Of a stretch of 64,000 nucleotides of DNA, positions 10,170-20,642 are shown in pieces. The position numbers and the translations under genes were made by a program. The stretch covers positions 499,943,001 through 500,007,000 of the forward strand of contig CM057453.1 of NCBI GenBank assembly GCA_016271365.2. The letters are read 5' to 3'. This DNA comes from Neoceratodus forsteri. Lineage: Eukaryota > Chordata > Ceratodontiformes > Ceratodontidae. Below the pieces are notes generated by a model. That model saw only the letters and a list, made by a program, of their open reading frames with translations, was not told where the DNA came from and ran no database searches. Each line of letters starts with the position of its first letter. The first letter of the stretch is position 1.

Positions 10170-11649
10170 TAGAATGGAGACACCAGGATCATTTCTGCCC
10201 CCTCTGACTGTAACCTGATGAGTACTTGTTGCAGAAGGGGAAACTCCCCACCCAGGAGAGGGACAACGCATCTTAACAAAAAGCACCAGGCCCTGGATCT
10301 AGCAAACAAAAAATGGTCAGTTTGGCATTGGATGGGGATGCGAATAAATCTATTTCTGGGTGACCCCATCTGGTGAAAAGATTTTCTGCCACTGCAGGGA
10401 GTCGCTTCCACTCATGGGCTCTGGACCGAGTCTGACTGAGGCCGTTGTCCAGAGAGTTGTAAACACCTAAAATGCGAACTGCTGAGAGTTTCAGTTGGTG
10501 ATCTACTGCCCACGTCCACACCCACATGGCTTCTCTGCAAAGAGGATAGGAGTGTGTCCCCCCTTGCTTGCTGATATAAAATACGACCGACATGTTGTCG
10601 GTCTGTACTAGCAGGAAACCAGGCAGAAGGGAAGTATGGAAGGCTTGGAGGGCATAAAGAATTGCCTGCATCTCCAGAATATTGATGTAGAGATGAGAAT
10701 CTTGCTGAGACCAGGATCCTTGAGTTTGGCGAGTGCCCAGATGAGCTCCTTAACCCTGGCCCAATGCAACCGTGGTCAGGCTCTGGGTGGGGGATTCCTT
10801 CCTGAAGAAAACCCTTCTGGAAAGGTTGGGAGTATCCAGCCACCAAGTCAGGGACTGCTTGACTGGGCTGGATACTAGGATCATCTGGTCTAGGTCGTCT
10901 GACCTCTGATCCCAGTGGATCCGAAGGTTCCACTGGATCATCCTCATGTACAGTTGGGCCATAGGGACCATGGCAATGGCCACTGCCATATGTCCCCACA
11001 GTCAGAGGACTGTTCTGGCTGGAACTTGGTGAGCTGAAAGCAGCTGCCGAGTGTGGGACTGAAGGCGCTCTGCTCTGTCCTGGCGAAGGAAAGCTTTGCT
11101 TTGTGCCGTGTTCAGGACTGCCCCTATGTATTGCAGCTGCTGACTTTGCCAAAGGTAGGATTTGGAGAGATTCAGCGTAATCCCCAGGTCCTGAAACAGG
11201 GTGAACGTGTCTCACAGGGTTTCTATGAGCTGGTCCCGAGAGGGAGAGGTGAGAAGCCAATCATCGAGGTAGGGGAAGACATAATGCCCCTGCCTCCAGA
11301 GACTTGCTGCTACTATGGCCAGGCACTTGGTGCTGAGGACAGACCGAAGGGCAAGGCCCTGAACTGGTATTGACGGCCCTGAAAGCGGAAGTGCAGGAAC
11401 CTCCTGTGCGACTGGAAAATCAGAATGTGGAGGTACACATCCTGCATATCCAGTGAGCATAACCAGTCCCCATGGTGAAGTAAGGAAAGAAGGCCTATCA
11501 AGGTCACCATCCTGAACTTTTTGTACTCTGTGTACTGGTTCAGGTGACTAAAATCCAAGACAGGACAAAGATCCCATTTTCTTTGGCACAAGGAAAGAAT
11601 GGGGGGTAAAACCCTGTCCCTCTGCTCTGGGGGCACTGGCTCAATGGCC
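10170..11649 (-). pseudogene. DIRS2 RT, RNase H and methyltransferase-like domains (downstream of retrocopy)
   Basis: RT resumes after the inserted retrocopy with VLDFSHLNQYTEYKKFRMV, LDMQDVYLHILIF, FRALPFGLSSAP and YVFPYLDDWLLTSPS (about 11260), followed by a long connection region (11260-10680). RNase H has LLVQTDNMSVVFYISKQGG (10671-10560). The methyltransferase-like region (10411-10170) has IDLFASPSNAKL and RCVVPLLGGEFPLL. Frame changes near 11300 and 10750 interrupt it. Confidence 0.87.
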
Positions 11650-12178
11650 TTTTTTTTTTTTGATTTAGGTGTTTATCCCTCTTCGAAGGGCTGGCAGGCG
11701 GCTCTGGTTCCTCCCTCAGAGGGACTCCCTCTCCGACACTGGCTTCCCCACACCAGCTCCTCCTGGGAGGTCCCCCATGGGCCCCCCTGCCCCGTGGCAG
11801 GACCGAGAGGGGGGCATCGACTTTCCCCCCTCCCCGGAAGTCAACATCTAGACTCCGGGGGAACCAGTGTGGGCACAGCTGGGCCATCATTGAGCCTGCC
11901 AGCTCCATTTTTTCCCCCTCCCCTTGCCACGGTTGCTTGCGAGTGTGTGGAGGCACGTGCACGCAGCGACCCCTGGCACCCTCCCTATTCTAGTTGCTCT
12001 CATCTGCACTACCTCTGGGTCGCCACCCAGGGGCAGCCTTGCAGTGGGAGTGGGTGTGTCTCTCCGCCCTGGAGAAGACAGTTGCCATACGGCTACTCAA
12101 TCCATCTCCCAGCCTCCCCCACACGCCGAACCCCGATGATCCAGGCTTGTTCCTGAACCTGGATCACCACCGGGCCGG
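11650..12178 (-). mobile_element. Poly-A-tailed retrocopy of unknown transcript inside DIRS2
   Basis: A ~530 bp GC-rich segment has no counterpart in DIRS1, 3 or 4. On the minus strand it ends in a run of 11-12 A (plus-strand T run at about 11650-11661). Short similar flanks (caatggcctttt at about 11642 and cgatggttttct at 12179) may be a decayed target-site duplication. It therefore looks like an RNA reverse-transcribed by a LINE. Open stretches exist on both strands but none resembles a known protein. It could be a processed transcript, a UTR or an unknown SINE. Confidence 0.7.
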
Positions 12179-12566
12179 CGATGGTTTTCTTCTTCTGAAG
12201 GAGAGCCTGTATTTCCTCCACTATAAGAGTGCTGTGAGCCTGAGAGTACTGGGACTGTACGGGAGGGTTGTCTGGAGGAACCTCCATGAATTCCAGGGTA
12301 TGGTCTCTCTCGATGAGCTGCAGAACCCAGCAGTCTGAGGTTATCCGACGCCACCCTACATTGTGCGAGGAGAACCAACCCCCCCACCACCACTTCCCCC
12401 GCTGACTCTGCTGATGGAGGAGGGCTGTGCAGCGAGTCACGTGGAAGAGCCAGGGAGGGGACAGCTGGCTGAGCGGTTCGAGGGGCCCACAGGGCAGAAC
12501 CTCCAGAGTCACGGGTAGTGGCCTTACACTTGAAGCCAACCCGCTGCTGCTGCAGCTGTTGCACAC
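12179..12566 (-). pseudogene. DIRS2 RT region, N-terminal part (upstream of retrocopy)
   Basis: The minus strand gives WRRITSDCWVLQLIERDHTL, then PPDNPPVQSQ, then VEEIQALLQKK, the leader that precedes RT in all DIRS copies here (compare SDHWVLQLIKKGHTL in DIRS4). The frame then runs into the retrocopy at 12178. The RT core follows at 11649. Confidence 0.88.
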
Positions 12567-14660
12567 CTTGAAAGGGTTGTTGTCCGGGGCTTATGAAAGG
12601 ACTGCTTTGGTTGTGGTTTTGGTCTGTACATGGTCTGTACAGATCGAACAGCGTTGTCCGCTTCTTGCAATCGGGTAATGATATTGTGGGTATCTTCCCC
12701 GAATAGTACTGACCCTCTAAAGAGTGCATCCATAATTTTGGACTGGACCTCCTGGGCGAACCCTGAGACTCTCAGCCATGGATACAGACTGCAGAAGCCA
12801 CGGCTCTGCCCACTGCATCCACTGCGTCATACAATGCCAGCAGGACGTGATTACTGACATCCGAGTCAGATTCATGATAACCATGAGCTCTGCCCGTCCG
12901 GGAGAGTCTGGCATGGTCTGCATGAGTTCAAGTGCCTTGTCCCACAGGGCATTCTGGTACTGTATGATGTGGGCAAGGAAATTCTGTGATCTGATGGCAC
13001 AAGTGGAGGAGGAGGAAAAACCTTCCTAGCCAGATAATTCGAACTGCTTGGAGTCTCTGTCCGGCGACTGCATACTGAGATGCAAAGGATGTCTGGTCCT
13101 GTTGTGGGTGGCATTCAGCACCACAGAATCTACCTCCAGTTATTCCCTGTAGTAGGGGTCATCCCGGGGGACAGGAGACAACTGGTCCAACTTTTTGAGA
13201 TCGCTGGAGTAGAAAAGGGATGTTTCCAAGCAAGTTTGTTGGCATCCTTGTAGGAGTCTTCCATTGGGGGACTACCCTGGGAAGGGCATGCTTCTTTCTA
13301 AGGAAGGTGGCCAACCTCTTTTGCTCTGGGTCGAAGTCCTCCAAGTCTCATCCTTTCAACTGCTGAATGTGATGCATCACGTCCATGAGGAAGAGTCGTC
13401 CTGTGGGGAGCGCGTAATGTCCTTCCTGATGTCAGGTGCAGACAGAGGATCTAAATCCCAACTGGAGGATTCCGCATCCCCTGAATCTGGTGAAGGGGAA
13501 GGTGACCTTGTGGGCCTGCGTGGTCGTGTTGACGGCAGGTCCCTGTCAGGTGGCGGCCTCCTAGGAGGCGGAGAGGCAGGGCACTCCAAGGGCTCGACAG
13601 GCGTCGGTCTGTGGGGAGCCGGCTTAGCTGGGGTCTGTAGAACTTCTTTGTCTTTATCCTTAAAGAAGGACCACTAGGTGGCAAAAAGTTCATTGAGGCC
13701 CTACAGGACAGCTGGTTTGTCTGGCGTCGGGTTGGCAGATGCAGAGGGTCCTGGCGTGTCGTCTGGCTGAGGTAACCCCGGCATCAGGGTAGTCTGGCCC
13801 TGGCCATCCAGCATTGGGGCTGAAGGAACACCTTCAGGCATCAGAGGAACCTGATGTCCGATCCTCGGTTGTCGTATCTTCGGGCTTCGGCTTGCTAGAG
13901 GGTCTGGCATAGGCGTAGGCCAGGTCGAGGGACTAGAAGGAGGACACCTGGGTGGAGTCGCCTCGGGAAGTGGCGTTGCTCCTGTGTGGGACATGTGGCC
14001 CCTACTCCTGGAGGGAGAGGATGACAGTCCTGGGTGTTGCTTCCCAGCGTCGGCCCCAGATGTGAGACTGGACTCAGCAGACACCCTGGCCGGGAGGACG
14101 ACAGACAACGGCCTGCCGCTTGAGGGACTGCCGGCTGAGCCACTAGGCGTAGAGCCCACAGGGTTGATGAGCTTAAGCTTGAGAGGCTGAGAGGCGTGAG
14201 AGGACTTCCCATGCCCCAAGAAGCCTTTTCCTGAGTCTGAGCTAAGGGAAGGAGGCTTCACTAACAGAAGCCTGGAGGCAAGTATGGAGGATGAGGGGGT
14301 TGACGACTTTGGCGTCGGGAACTGAGAGCAGACTTCCTCTCGGGATTGTCCTTGTCCCTGTGCTTGTATTTACCGCTAGATTTCTTCTCCTGGTGAGAAG
14401 AATATGAAAAGGGAGAAGAGGACAAGCTCTTGCGGTGAAGTTCCTTCTCCATAGCAGATATCCGTTTCTTTAACAGGAAAGCCTTGAACGTTTTGCGGCA
14501 CCACAGCCTCATGCGCTGGATGAAGTTGCGGCAGTGCTGGAAGGCCTCGATGTTATGATCTGGGCCTAGGTGGAACAGGCAGGCCAAATAGCTGTCTTTA
14601 TGCAGGATCTGCTTGCCGCATGTGTACATGGAGGGGCACCTCTAAATGGAAGATGTCGGA
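12567..14660 (-). pseudogene. DIRS2 gag-like protein
   Basis: The N-terminal cluster near 14629-14530 is partly lost: TCGKQI and DHNIEAFQHC keep the frame of the motif, but two of the usual Cys read His or Phe. It is followed by a Lys/Ser-rich segment (14400-14280), a Ser/Pro-rich region (14261-13700), an acidic region (13589-13377) and the capsid-like part (13344-12524) with LFGEDTHNIITRLQEADNAV and a basic Gln/Lys tail. There are many frame changes. Coordinates of the inner domains are approximate. Confidence 0.78.
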
Positions 14661-14794
14661 GAAGAAGACAACATGCACGAAGACTTTGCAAAGCCTAAAA
14701 AATAAAAATAAAATCAGGCATTGTAAACGCAGTCAAAATGATGATCGACTAGCTGAATGCGGAGGTCCGACTTGCACAGTCCATGGTGGGAAAA

Positions 14795-15032
14795 TAACTG
14801 TGGATGGGCTGGGGAACTGCCCCTTTTACACCATACATTTTTTAATTTTATTTTTTATTTCAACATACTTCATTAGTCCTTTTATACCATACATGATGTT
14901 GGGGGCAGGGCCAATGTAGGGGGCGGTCCCACGCCTGGTATTGCTAGCTAGAAAGTTTCCGTGGGGTCCTGGCGCCTGCCAGCTTAGTCCTAAAAATAGT
15001 ACCTGCTGCAAGAGCGAATCTCGAAGTAAGAT
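14795..15032. repeat. DIRS2 right inverted terminal repeat with micro-insertion
   Basis: Carries the ITR blocks attgctagctagaaagtttc and cctgctgcaagagc and ends cgaagtaagat. It is about 56 bp longer than its homologues because of the 39 bp insertion plus 17 bp duplication at 14822-14894. A minus-strand TATA box (14880-14886) faces the gag gene. Confidence 0.85.
14839..14877 (-). mobile_element. 39 bp A-rich micro-insertion flanked by 17 bp target-site duplication
   Basis: The 17-mer ccttttacaccatacat (14822-14838) recurs with one mismatch at 14878-14894. Between them are 39 bp that on the minus strand end in an A-rich tail (aataaaattaaaaa). This has the form of an extremely 5'-truncated LINE-mediated insertion. 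Confidence 0.75.
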
Positions 15033-15273
15033 CTGAAGTTACATTTCAAACGGTGTCATAAAATGACACGGGGATGGAAAGCATTTCCACTGGTCATAAA
15101 ACTTCAAGGAGAAAATACTATGAGAACAGGATCTGAGAAATAATCCGAATAGGGGAGTCTACTGTAAATACACTTCAATTGTCAAAGTTTATTTACATCT
15201 GTAATATAGTCAGGAAGGACAGCAAAGATCAAAGGCCAGCCAGGATGTTGGGATTGTAGGATATCTAAATAAC
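15033..15273. other. Unique spacer between DIRS2 and DIRS3
   Basis: 241 bp of non-repeat-looking sequence with no gene. It holds a perfect 7 bp hairpin (gtgtcat, loop aaa, atgacac) at 15053-15069. It is among the few stretches here that may be original locus sequence. Confidence 0.5.
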
Positions 15274-15487
15274 GTACAGTTACGTAAGAACGTACCATAA
15301 CAGTAGATCTTTGACAGGAGCTCTTGCAGCACGTAATACCATTAGGACTAAGGCCACCAGGTATTAGGACCCCATGGAAAAATGTTCTAGCTAGCAGTCT
15401 GTGGCGGGGGACTGCCCTGGACGTCGGCTCCGCCAGACATCAGATGTAGTATAAAGGGGCTGGTCCCCCCAGTGCCATCTCAGTTCT
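15274..15487. repeat. DIRS3 left inverted terminal repeat
   Basis: Same block order as the DIRS1 left ITR (acagtagatctttgacagg, tctagctagcagt, then agttct). A TATA box at 15450-15456 (tataaag) faces inward on the plus strand. Confidence 0.88.
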
Positions 15488-15590
15488 CCCACCAGAGACT
15501 GAAAATACAGATGGAGAACTGAAGAGGATCTCCCATCCCCAAAGAGAAGATGTAATATTTGTCCCCGGGGACAGGTGGGTGGGAAAGCCA

Positions 15591-15699
15591 CCTGCTGCAA
15601 GAGCTCCTCTCGAAGATCTACTGTTACAGTAAGTTCTTATGTAACTGTACTATCTCACTTTGAGGGGGAGCTCTTGCAGCAGGTAATACCATTAGAACA
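15591..15699. repeat. DIRS3 internal complementary region
   Basis: The first half is complementary to the left outer end. The second half (from tatctcactttgag) is complementary to the right outer end at 23244. The right-end variant gaagtgag of this copy is matched by ctcacttt in its own ICR, showing that end and ICR evolved together in this copy. Confidence 0.88.
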
Positions 15700-15768
15700 G
15701 AGTCCCAAGCAATGCCAAAGGAGAGACCCAGATCGAAAGGGTGGAGGACAACAAAAAACTGTGGGAAA

Positions 15769-16790
15769 TTAGGAGAGAAGTCCCTGAAGGACTGCTAGGC
15801 TGAAACCTGCTCTCCTCCTGGAAGCAATGTCCAGACTGTAGTGCCTCACAAAGGTATGCACTGAACTCCAAGTAGCGGCTGCACAGAGGTCCGCTGAAGA
15901 TACATTTTGAAGGAAAGCACAAGATGTCGCCACCCCTCTGGTAGAGTGACCCCTCACCTGTCCCGGTAGGGGTTTGTTGTGGTGCTGGTAACAGAAAGTG
16001 ATGCAGTGCATAAGCCACTTAGTTAAGGTTTGTTTTGTGACTGGTGCTCCAAGTTTCCTGTTGGCAAAGGAGACAAACAACTGGTCTGTGTGGCAGAACT
16101 GGCTCTTGCCAGATAATAATGCAAACTTCTGTGAACATCCAGAGTATGTAGCAATGCCTCCCTGTTGTTCAAGTACTCTGGGTAATAAACTGGTAGTTGG
16201 ATATCCTGGTTCAACGTAAACTCAGACACTACCTTTGGTTTAAACTTTGGGTTTGTACGCAGGGCTACTCTGTCCCTGTGAAAAACAAGATAAGGCTCTT
16301 TACACATCTGAGCCTGCAGCTCGGAAATCCTCCAGGCTAAAGTAATGGCAACTAAAAATAGCACCTTCCAAGAGAGAAGGTGGAGCTCCCAGCTAGCGGC
16401 TGGTTCAAAAGGTGGCAAGGTGAGCTTTTTTAAAACGAACAGGAGATCCCAGGATGGCATCGGGTCTCTCCTCGGGGGTTTCATTGCAAGATACCTCTCA
16501 GGAGGGTCTTGCAGCTGTCCAGCTGTGCCAGACTCTTCCCATCTACTAGTGCATGGTAAGCTGACAGAGCACAGAGATGCACCTTAATGGACGAGTAACT
16601 GAGACCCAAGTCTGATAGGTGGAGAAGATACTCCAGCAGATTCCACCAGACAACCCAGGAGATCCAGAGAATAGGAAATCACCCATAAGCAAAAACACTT
16701 CCATTTCATGGTGTATGTCACCCTGGTAGAGGGTTTTCTCGCTGCCATGAGCACCTTTGCCACTCTAGGGGATACTCCAAACCTATCCCT
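15769..16790 (-). pseudogene. DIRS3 tyrosine recombinase
   Basis: Core-binding part near 16790-16680 (KVLMAARKPSTRVTYTMKW). Catalytic part 16484-15769: LAWRISELQAQ (Arg), RGHSTRGVATS (HxxR) and RHYSLDIASRRRAGF (Tyr), ending LAVLQGLLS with the stop at 15769-15771. All catalytic residues are present. The pieces 16484-16023 and 16080-15769 overlap in two frames, so at least one frameshift separates Arg from HxxR. It would integrate the circular DNA form. Confidence 0.9.
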
Positions 16791-17963
16791 TGCTAAGTAC
16801 GCAGGAGCCATGTATGCAGGTGCAAGGACTGGTGGTTTGGATGGACTAACATCCCTTGCTCTTGGGAGAGCAAGTGAGTGGAGAGGGGAAACAGAACTGG
16901 CAGTTCTGATGCCAGCTGTTGCAACAACAGGAACCAACTGTATCAAGGCCAGAATGGCACTACCAGTATCATCCTGGCCTCTTCTGCCTGCAACTTGAGC
17001 AGGACACACTGAAGAAGACGGAAGGCATACAGAGACCTCTCTGTCCAAGAGAGGGACACTGCGTCTCACCAGAAAACACCAGGCCCTGGATCTAGCGAGC
17101 AGAAACTGGGCAGTTTGGCATTGTGTGGGGACACAAAGAGGTTCAGTTCTGGCTGAACTCACCTTTTGAAGAGGTCATCTATGACTTCATGCTGTAGTTC
17201 CCACTCGTGGTTCTGAGCTCGAGAGTGACTTAAGCTGTCTGCAAGGATGTTGTGGATGCCTGGAACATGCTCTGCCGTGATGTCCAGCTGGTGATCCACT
17301 GCCCAGGACAAAACTCTCATCGTCTCTCTGCACAGGGGATATGAATGTGTACCCCCTTGCTTGTTGAGATGGAAGACTACCGGGCCGTTGTCTGACTGGA
17401 CCAGTAAGGGTCCAGGAAGGAGTACCCCTTGGAAAGCTTGAAGGGCGTACAGAACGGCTCTCATCTCCAAAATGTTTATATGAAGAGCTCGTTCTGTTGC
17501 GTTCCAGGAGCCCCTTGTCTGATGCAGAGCAAGATGTGCTCCCCATCCCAGTCCTGATGCATCGGTGGTGAGAGTCTGCAAAGGACTGGGTCGCTGAAAG
17601 GGAACCCTAATGCTCACATGGGCCGGGGTGACCCACCAGGTCATGGACTGTTGGACTGCGCTGGAGATCCGAATGGGCTCTTCCAGCTCATCCATACCCT
17701 GATCCCACTGAACCCTGAGGTGCCACTGCAGGATCCTCATGTTCAGCCACGAGAGCGGAGCTGACACAATAGCTGCTGCCAAGTGACCCAACGGTTGTAG
17801 AACCACTCTTGCTGGGACCAAGTCCGAGTCTTGTACCCTGCAAGCCTTGCTGCTCTGTCTGTGGGCAGAAAAGCTCTCCCCTGGACTGTGTCCAGGACTG
17901 CTCCAATGTATTGCAGCCTTTGAGCTGGCCATGGTTGTGACTTGGGCAGGTTTAGGGTGAAAA
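16791..17963 (-). pseudogene. DIRS3 RT C-terminal part, RNase H and methyltransferase-like domain
   Basis: The RT thumb resumes left of the hAT-like insertion with LNLPKSQPWPAQ and QYIGAVLDTVQGRAFLPTD. RNase H runs 17580-17330, with TTDASGLGWGAHLALH, INILEMRAVLYALQAF and LLVQSDNGPVVFHLNKQGG (note SDN where DIRS1 has TDN). The methyltransferase-like region (17200-16900) has TQCQTAQFLLARSRAWCFL and FLLARSRA blocks shared with the other copies. A 271-codon stretch (17974-17162) is open. The catalytic YLDD box is in the other half, right of the insertion. Confidence 0.88.
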
Positions 17964-17976
17964 AGTGTTCCCATTC

Positions 17977-18036
17977 ACACATAAATGTGCGTGAATCATG
18001 TAAAAATTAAGAAATTCACGCACATGTATGTGTGGA
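17977..18036. repeat. Subterminal hairpin of the hAT-like element
   Basis: cacacataaatgtgcgtgaa and its near-perfect inverted copy ttcacgcacatgtatgtgtg are separated by about 18 bp of A/T-rich loop. Subterminal inverted repeats are typical transposase-binding or structural features of hAT ends. Confidence 0.7.
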
Positions 18037-19790
18037 GAAGGTACACTGCATGCAAAGGACTGCATACAGGCACATACACTGTTAGTACATGCATATCACA
18101 GCACAGTGCACACTGCACCTTTAATTGCGATTGTGCTCCCCCTTGGTTCTGTCCAATTACCTCATATGGCCGAATCCTATTGGCTGCATCAATTTCCCCC
18201 TTCCACTACAGCAATTAAGTTGGCGCCGGCTGTGTTATACCTAAGGCTGGATTGAGGAGCCATGGGGCAGCAGGATACACGTGTTGATGGCTGTCTTGAT
18301 TGGAAGAGTTGGTTGGCGCAAAGAAGCACAGCACCAGGAGACAGAGAGCAGGTCAAGATTATTCTGTGGAGACCCTCCTGAGTCCCGACCCTGACTTGCA
18401 GCACGCATGGATCCCGGGGACAACAGGCAGGTATGGGACATAACTGTAGGCCTCCTCCCGGGAGAGTGAGAGAGTGCGAGTATGCCTCAGCCCAGCCCCA
18501 GAATGTGCCCCATGCTCCCACCTGTAAGCCCGTCCATCACAAATTAATTAAATCAAATGGTCCGCTGCTCCTGTACAATTGAGCAGTAGGTTCTGTGTGT
18601 TTGTTTTTAAGGTTAGCCAGCAGGCGATTATGTTCTATATCCCTGGTTTCCCTTCCAACGTGAGAGTTGTGGTCTGGACTTGGGACTATATGGGGACACC
18701 GACTGGCCGAGTGAAAGGTGCGGATCGGAAATTAAATTGACTCATTCAGTAGTAACACAAACGGGGGGGTCAGAATGTGGCTTGTGCTTTCACTGCCTTG
18801 GTTCATTAATTTGTTTGTTTTCTGCCAGCAAAAGAATTTACTTGCAGTTTTCCATCATGACCAAGTTGTGGTTGGGGCTCTGGGAGGAGTGAAACTCAGA
18901 GGTGAAGACAGAGGAATCGGTGGCATATCTAGGGGTTGGGTGATCAGCAACAGTTTGTGGCTTGTGGTTCTAAAGAAAGGTATGAAGTTGCTGCTGAGGG
19001 TAGGGGGTTGCAGCAGAAGCACATGGTGTAGACAGAATATAATAGTCACTTCACTATGCAGTTACTATTGTGTATTGGTTAAGTGCAGCAATGGGCATAT
19101 AGTATTTTAAGTATTATATAGTGGACTGGAACCCCCTGTCAGTGCGTCAGTTGCTACTCCAGAATGGTTTGAGCATATGCCACTGCCATGCCATGTATTA
19201 AAATAGCTGCTAGTGGCTACTACTGATTTTACACACAGACTCCCTATTTTCTGCACTGTGTTACTGCTGCTTTACTAACTTGCCAGTCACCTGTCTGGTG
19301 CAGTTCAGATTTACTAAACCAGCTTGGCTGGCATGGATACCATTGCCTACATTTTCTGTAGGTTTACTTGGAAGTCAATACAGTAATATGCTCTCTCTCT
19401 GTCTCTGTGCTGTGCCATTTTCTAGTCTGTCTGCCTTAATTTTTTAACTATACAAGTATATATTACTGTCTTTTTTTTTCTTGAACCAGTTTTGCCTGAC
19501 TTGAGGTTACTTAATTTCTACTGCCTGGAATATTATTTTAGCGTAAGCTACTGCTGCTACACAGCACTACTAGTCTTATCTATGCTTTTATTATGACTAT
19601 GTAGAACTAGTAAATACTTTATTATATTGATTGTCTCACAAATTGTAAGAAAGTTAAGGGAGTGACTGTTAAACAAAAAATGTGTCCTGCTTGTGTTGTT
19701 CAAACACCTTTACAACTTATACATACCTCCTGAAAATTTTTAAAAGGGTACAGTCAGTGTACCCTCAAAACTCATTTTGTACCCCTAAAC
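18037..19790. other. Interior of hAT-like element, no gene recognised
   Basis: There is a GC-moderate block (18120-18540) with a ctattggctg CCAAT-type motif, and an ATG at 18262 opens only about 40 codons. The remainder (18541-19790) is AT-richer with scattered stops. No DDE motif, zinc finger or dimerisation domain of hAT transposase is visible. Either it is a deletion derivative or the cargo is unknown. Confidence 0.5.
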
Positions 19791-19844
19791 ATTTTTTAAA
19801 AGGATACACTGCACCCTCTGTTACTTAGCTGTGCTGGGAACACT

Positions 19845-20612
19845 GAGGTGATGCCCAGAGTCTGGAATAGGCTGAATGTCTCCTCCAAGGTCCTGTTCAT
19901 CTGGACTTCTGTTGGTGCAATAAGAAGCCAATCGTTCAGGTAGGGGTATATGAAGTAACCCCTACTCCTGAGGGCCACCGCTACCACTGCTAGGCACTTG
20001 GTAAAAATCCTTGGTGCTGAGGATAGGCCGAATAGTAGCACCCTGAACTGGTAGTGTCCTCCTTGGGAGGTGATGCGCATGTACTAAACCAAACAAGAAA
20101 GTAAATGCGCCTAGAAAAAGAGGTGGTGCAGGTAAGGGTGTGCAACCCAATCATACAGTGCAACAAGATTACCGAACTCTGGATATAGGAGTCCAACAAA
20201 ATTGTTCAGCCAGTTTCCTTGGTGGAGCACTGGTAACAGGCTCGCCAATGTCACCATTCTGAACTGTCTGTATTTGATAAAGGTGTTCAGTTGACTCAGG
20301 TCCAGAATGGGATGGCGGTCTCCCGTCTTTTTTGGGACAAGGAAGAAATAGTAATAAAATCCCTTTCCCCTTTGAGCAAAAGGCACTTTTTGTATGGCTC
20401 TGTTGTCCAGAAAGGCCTGTATCTCTGCCCTCAGGAGGAGTGCATGGGAGGGTGAGCAGTGGGAGGGGACTGGTGGGTTGTCCTGTGGAAATTGGGTGAA
20501 CTCTAGGGAGCATCCCCTTTCTACTATCTGGAAGACCCATTGGTCCGATGTTATACTGGACCATCCGGATAGGTAGAGGGAGAATCTCCCTCCTACCACC
20601 TCTCCCTGCACA
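19845..20612 (-). pseudogene. DIRS3 RT, N-terminal and palm region (right of hAT-like insertion)
   Basis: The leader contains GWSSITSDQWVFQIVERG (about 20560). Then come FLVPKKTGDRHPILDLSQLN, IKYRQFRMVTLASLLPV, a disrupted LDMQD region (about 20200-20090), FRVLLFGLSSAPRIFTKCLA and YPYLNDWLLIAPT (about 19930), ending LEETFSLFQTLGIT at the insertion. The catalytic box reads YLND where the other copies have YLDD, so one metal-binding Asp is replaced by Asn. Confidence 0.9.
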
Positions 20613-20642
20613 GGCTATGGTGGAGGGAGGGTTGGTAGAGAG

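Larger units (their letters stand above)
8537..15032 (-). mobile_element. DIRS2: DIRS-type retrotransposon, left end truncated
   Basis: Same lineage and orientation as DIRS1, about 6.5 kb including insertions. Left ITR remnant 8537-8700, ICR 8804-8915, recombinase 8944-9980, RT/RNase H/methyltransferase-like 10170-12560 (with a retrocopy insertion), gag 12524-14660, right ITR about 14795-15032 ending cgaagtaagat. The ICR predicts a left end that is absent from 8490-8536. Frameshifts are numerous. Confidence 0.92.
17964..19844. mobile_element. hAT-like DNA transposon insertion in DIRS3 (non-autonomous)
   Basis: 1881 bp interrupting the RT between two adjacent codon blocks. The ends are inverted: agtgttccca at 17964-17973 and tgggaacact at 19835-19844, resembling the CAGTGTTCCC termini known for vertebrate hAT elements. 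GGTGA flanks both sides (17956-17960 and 19847-19851 region) and is a single copy in uninterrupted DIRS, so at least 5 bp of target was duplicated; hAT gives 8 bp, and decay may hide the rest. Just inside the left end is a hairpin (17977-18036) of acacataaatgtgcgtgaat and its near reverse complement. No transposase-like frame is recognised inside. Confidence 0.78.

Noticed and set aside
11540..12156. Overlapping ORFs of 140 and 185 codons as a host gene in DIRS2
   Set aside because: Both run across the junctions of an A-tailed insertion into DIRS2 coding, and the opposing strand is equally open because of GC richness.
15053..15069. Hairpin as a terminator or RNA gene
   Set aside because: A 7 bp stem in a short spacer is expected by chance often enough, and there is no adjoining gene.
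18262..18381. ATG-started peptide inside the hAT-like insertion as exon 1 of a gene
   Set aside because: Only about 40 codons, no recognisable domain, and no clear splice donor or downstream exon.
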